Source: DASQQQ01 sp036390995 (lineage in GTDB: Bacteria > Actinomycetota > UBA4738 > HRBIN12). Taken from it: a DNA stretch of 6,344 nucleotides. Location of the stretch: contig DASWAT010000210.1 of NCBI GenBank assembly GCA_036390995.1, positions 1 through 6,344 of the forward strand. The letters run 5' to 3'. The notes below the pieces were generated by a model, which was not told the DNA's origin, did no database searches, and saw nothing but the letters and a program-made list of their open reading frames with translations. Both the position numbers and the translations under genes were made by a program. Shown here one piece after another: positions 5,532-6,344 of the stretch; the first letter of the stretch is position 1; every line of letters begins with the position of its first letter.

Positions 5532-6209
5532 TCAGATCGTGGTTCGCACGCCAATCTCGTCGAGGTGGAGGAGCAGGTCGGCGGGGTCCTGGTACACGCG
5601 ATAGGCGCCGGCGCGCTCGAGCTCCTCCATCCCGTAGCCGCCGGACAGCAATCCCACCCCCAGTGCGCGGGCCCGCCGGGCGGCCAGCAGGTCCCACACG
5701 CTGTCGCCCACGACGACCGAGTTCGTGATGTCGGCCCCCAGGCGCAGCGCGGCTTCGAGGAACAGGTCGGGGTCGGGCTTGGCCCGCTCGACGAGGTCCC
5801 GCGTGATCACCGGGACGCCCCCGGGGACCTCGAGCATCTCGAGCGTGGGCCGGGCGCTCTCGAGGCGTCCGCTGGTGGCGATGGCCCACGGCACGTCGAG
5901 CTCGGTCAGGTGGGCCAGGAGCTCCACGGCGCCGGGCAGGGGCCGGACCTGATCGGCGAGGTGCGCGTAGGCCTCGGCGTGGCTGCGCAGCAGTCGCTCC
6001 TGGAGCTCGGGCGATAGCGGCACCCCCGTCTCGCGCAGGAGCGCCTGCGCGAACAGGCCGCCGCTCATCCCGATCCGCCGGTGGATCCGCCACACCGACA
6101 GCTGGATGCCCTCGCGCTCGAGCGCCTCGCGCCAGGCCAGCACGTGCTGGTACACGGAGTCCACCAGCGTGCCGTCGAGGTCGAACAGGATGGCGGGTGG
6201 ACCCGGCAT
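5532..6209 (-). CDS. HAD-superfamily hydrolase, subfamily IA (phosphoglycolate phosphatase / beta-phosphoglucomutase-like)
   Basis: A 225-residue soluble phosphatase with all four HAD motifs: FDLDGT with Asp10 and Asp12, ATSGR with Ser113, Lys144 in AKPDPDLF, and GDSVWD with Asp169 and Asp173. Residues about 17-90 form the helical cap typical of subfamily IA, between motifs I and II. The family hydrolyses small phosphate esters or isomerises sugar phosphates through a phospho-aspartate; the substrate cannot be told from sequence. The start at 6209 is fixed by AAGGGTGG seven bases upstream and by the normal short lead to the first strand (PPAILFDLDGT). Earlier in-frame ATGs such as the one at 6341 would add low-complexity residues. 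The stop is 44 bases before mgtA on the same strand, so the two are probably co-transcribed. A tie to magnesium is plausible because HAD enzymes need Mg2+, but this is inference. Confidence 0.93.
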   Translation of the reverse strand: MPGPPAILFDLDGTLVDSVYQHVLAWREALEREGIQLSVWRIHRRIGMSGGLFAQALLRETGVPLSPELQERLLRSHAEAYAHLADQVRPLPGAVELLAHLTELDVPWAIATSGRLESARPTLEMLEVPGGVPVITRDLVERAKPDPDLFLEAALRLGADITNSVVVGDSVWDLLAARRARALGVGLLSGGYGMEELERAGAYRVYQDPADLLLHLDEIGVRTTI

Positions 6210-6216
6210 TACTGGA

Positions 6217-6224
6217 CCACCCTT
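6217..6224 (-). promoter_or_regulatory. Shine-Dalgarno site deciding the HAD start
   Basis: On the minus strand AAGGGTGG lies seven bases before the ATG at 6209. It supports this internal start over the longer open frame that extends almost to the window edge. Confidence 0.7.
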
Positions 6225-6236
6225 GTTCCGTGGAAC
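6225..6236. repeat. Palindrome GTTCC-N2-GGAAC abutting the HAD ribosome binding site
   Basis: A perfect 5+5 inverted repeat directly adjoins the upstream edge of the HAD ribosome binding site. It could be an operator half-site pair for the HAD-mgtA unit, but it is short. It does not match the actinobacterial LexA box, where GAAC precedes GTTC. Confidence 0.25.
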
Positions 6237-6344
6237 TCCAAGGATCGGACCTCCCGAGGGTGCATGCTCTGGGCATCTCGGTGACCGGCGGGGGGAGGGC
6301 CAGGTGGCATCGCCCCTCGAGGGCCATTCTGATACCGCCACCCC

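Noticed and set aside
2780..5554. 924-codon minus-strand frame overlapping mgtA
   Set aside because: It is a shifted frame of mgtA, dominated by Arg, Gly and Pro, with no family motifs.
5488..6327. Upstream extension of the mgtA frame to 6327
   Set aside because: The extra 280 residues overlap the HAD gene in another frame and are Arg/Pro/Gly rich. The HAD frame carries all catalytic motifs, so mgtA starts at 5487.
6209..6343. Possible C-terminus of an upstream gene ending TAATG at the HAD start
   Set aside because: A 44-codon minus-strand frame stops at 6211-6209 overlapping the HAD ATG, but all three minus-strand frames are open here and the peptide matches no family I recognise, so it is not evidence of a gene.

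Overview
The window is GC-rich with strong G/C at third codon positions, and it carries actinobacterial-type small conserved proteins (a two-cysteine-pair zinc-ribbon protein ending in a DFHFLL-type tail, and a tiny two-helix membrane protein ending GPGGVSIF). I infer a chromosomal segment of an actinomycete or a deep actinobacterial lineage, possibly from a metagenome. No rRNA, tRNA, CRISPR array, transposase or phage gene is visible.

Left part (1-2031). A 39-codon ORF with a strong ribosome binding site (164-283) resembles the first half of an Lrp/AsnC-type RAM domain and ends exactly where that family normally reads GPYD. It converges with a short-chain dehydrogenase/reductase (SDR) gene on the minus strand (497-1270). 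Divergent from the SDR is a small NifX/NifB-C-terminal-like (FeMo-cofactor domain) gene (1398-1737). Its reading frame is broken by one extra G in a G5 run at 1624-1628; removing that base restores a 112-residue protein. The SDR/NifX-like pair is bracketed by two direct copies of an unnamed intergenic element (332-440 and 1816-1911). The element has two conserved blocks around a variable spacer of exactly 24 nt. Both copies lie in convergent intergenic regions, so they may be a dispersed 3'-end element or the edges of an inserted block.

Right part (2032-6344). Four minus-strand genes form a likely transcription unit, in the order HAD phosphatase (6209-5532), MgtA-type Mg2+ P-type ATPase (5487-2824), zinc-ribbon protein (2658-2299) and a 60-residue two-helix membrane protein (2214-2032). 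A perfect 10-bp GC-rich hairpin (1960-1993) lies 38 nt beyond the last stop and probably terminates the unit. The HAD and mgtA genes are only 44 nt apart. A 7-bp hairpin lies between mgtA and the zinc-ribbon gene and could separate their expression.

The clearest function is magnesium import by MgtA, with a soluble phosphatase encoded upstream. The SDR and the NifX-like protein are family-level calls without a known pathway, and there are no nif genes here. The most unusual observations are the paired constant-spacing intergenic element, the frameshifted NifX-like gene and the RAM-like ORF cut at its signature motif.
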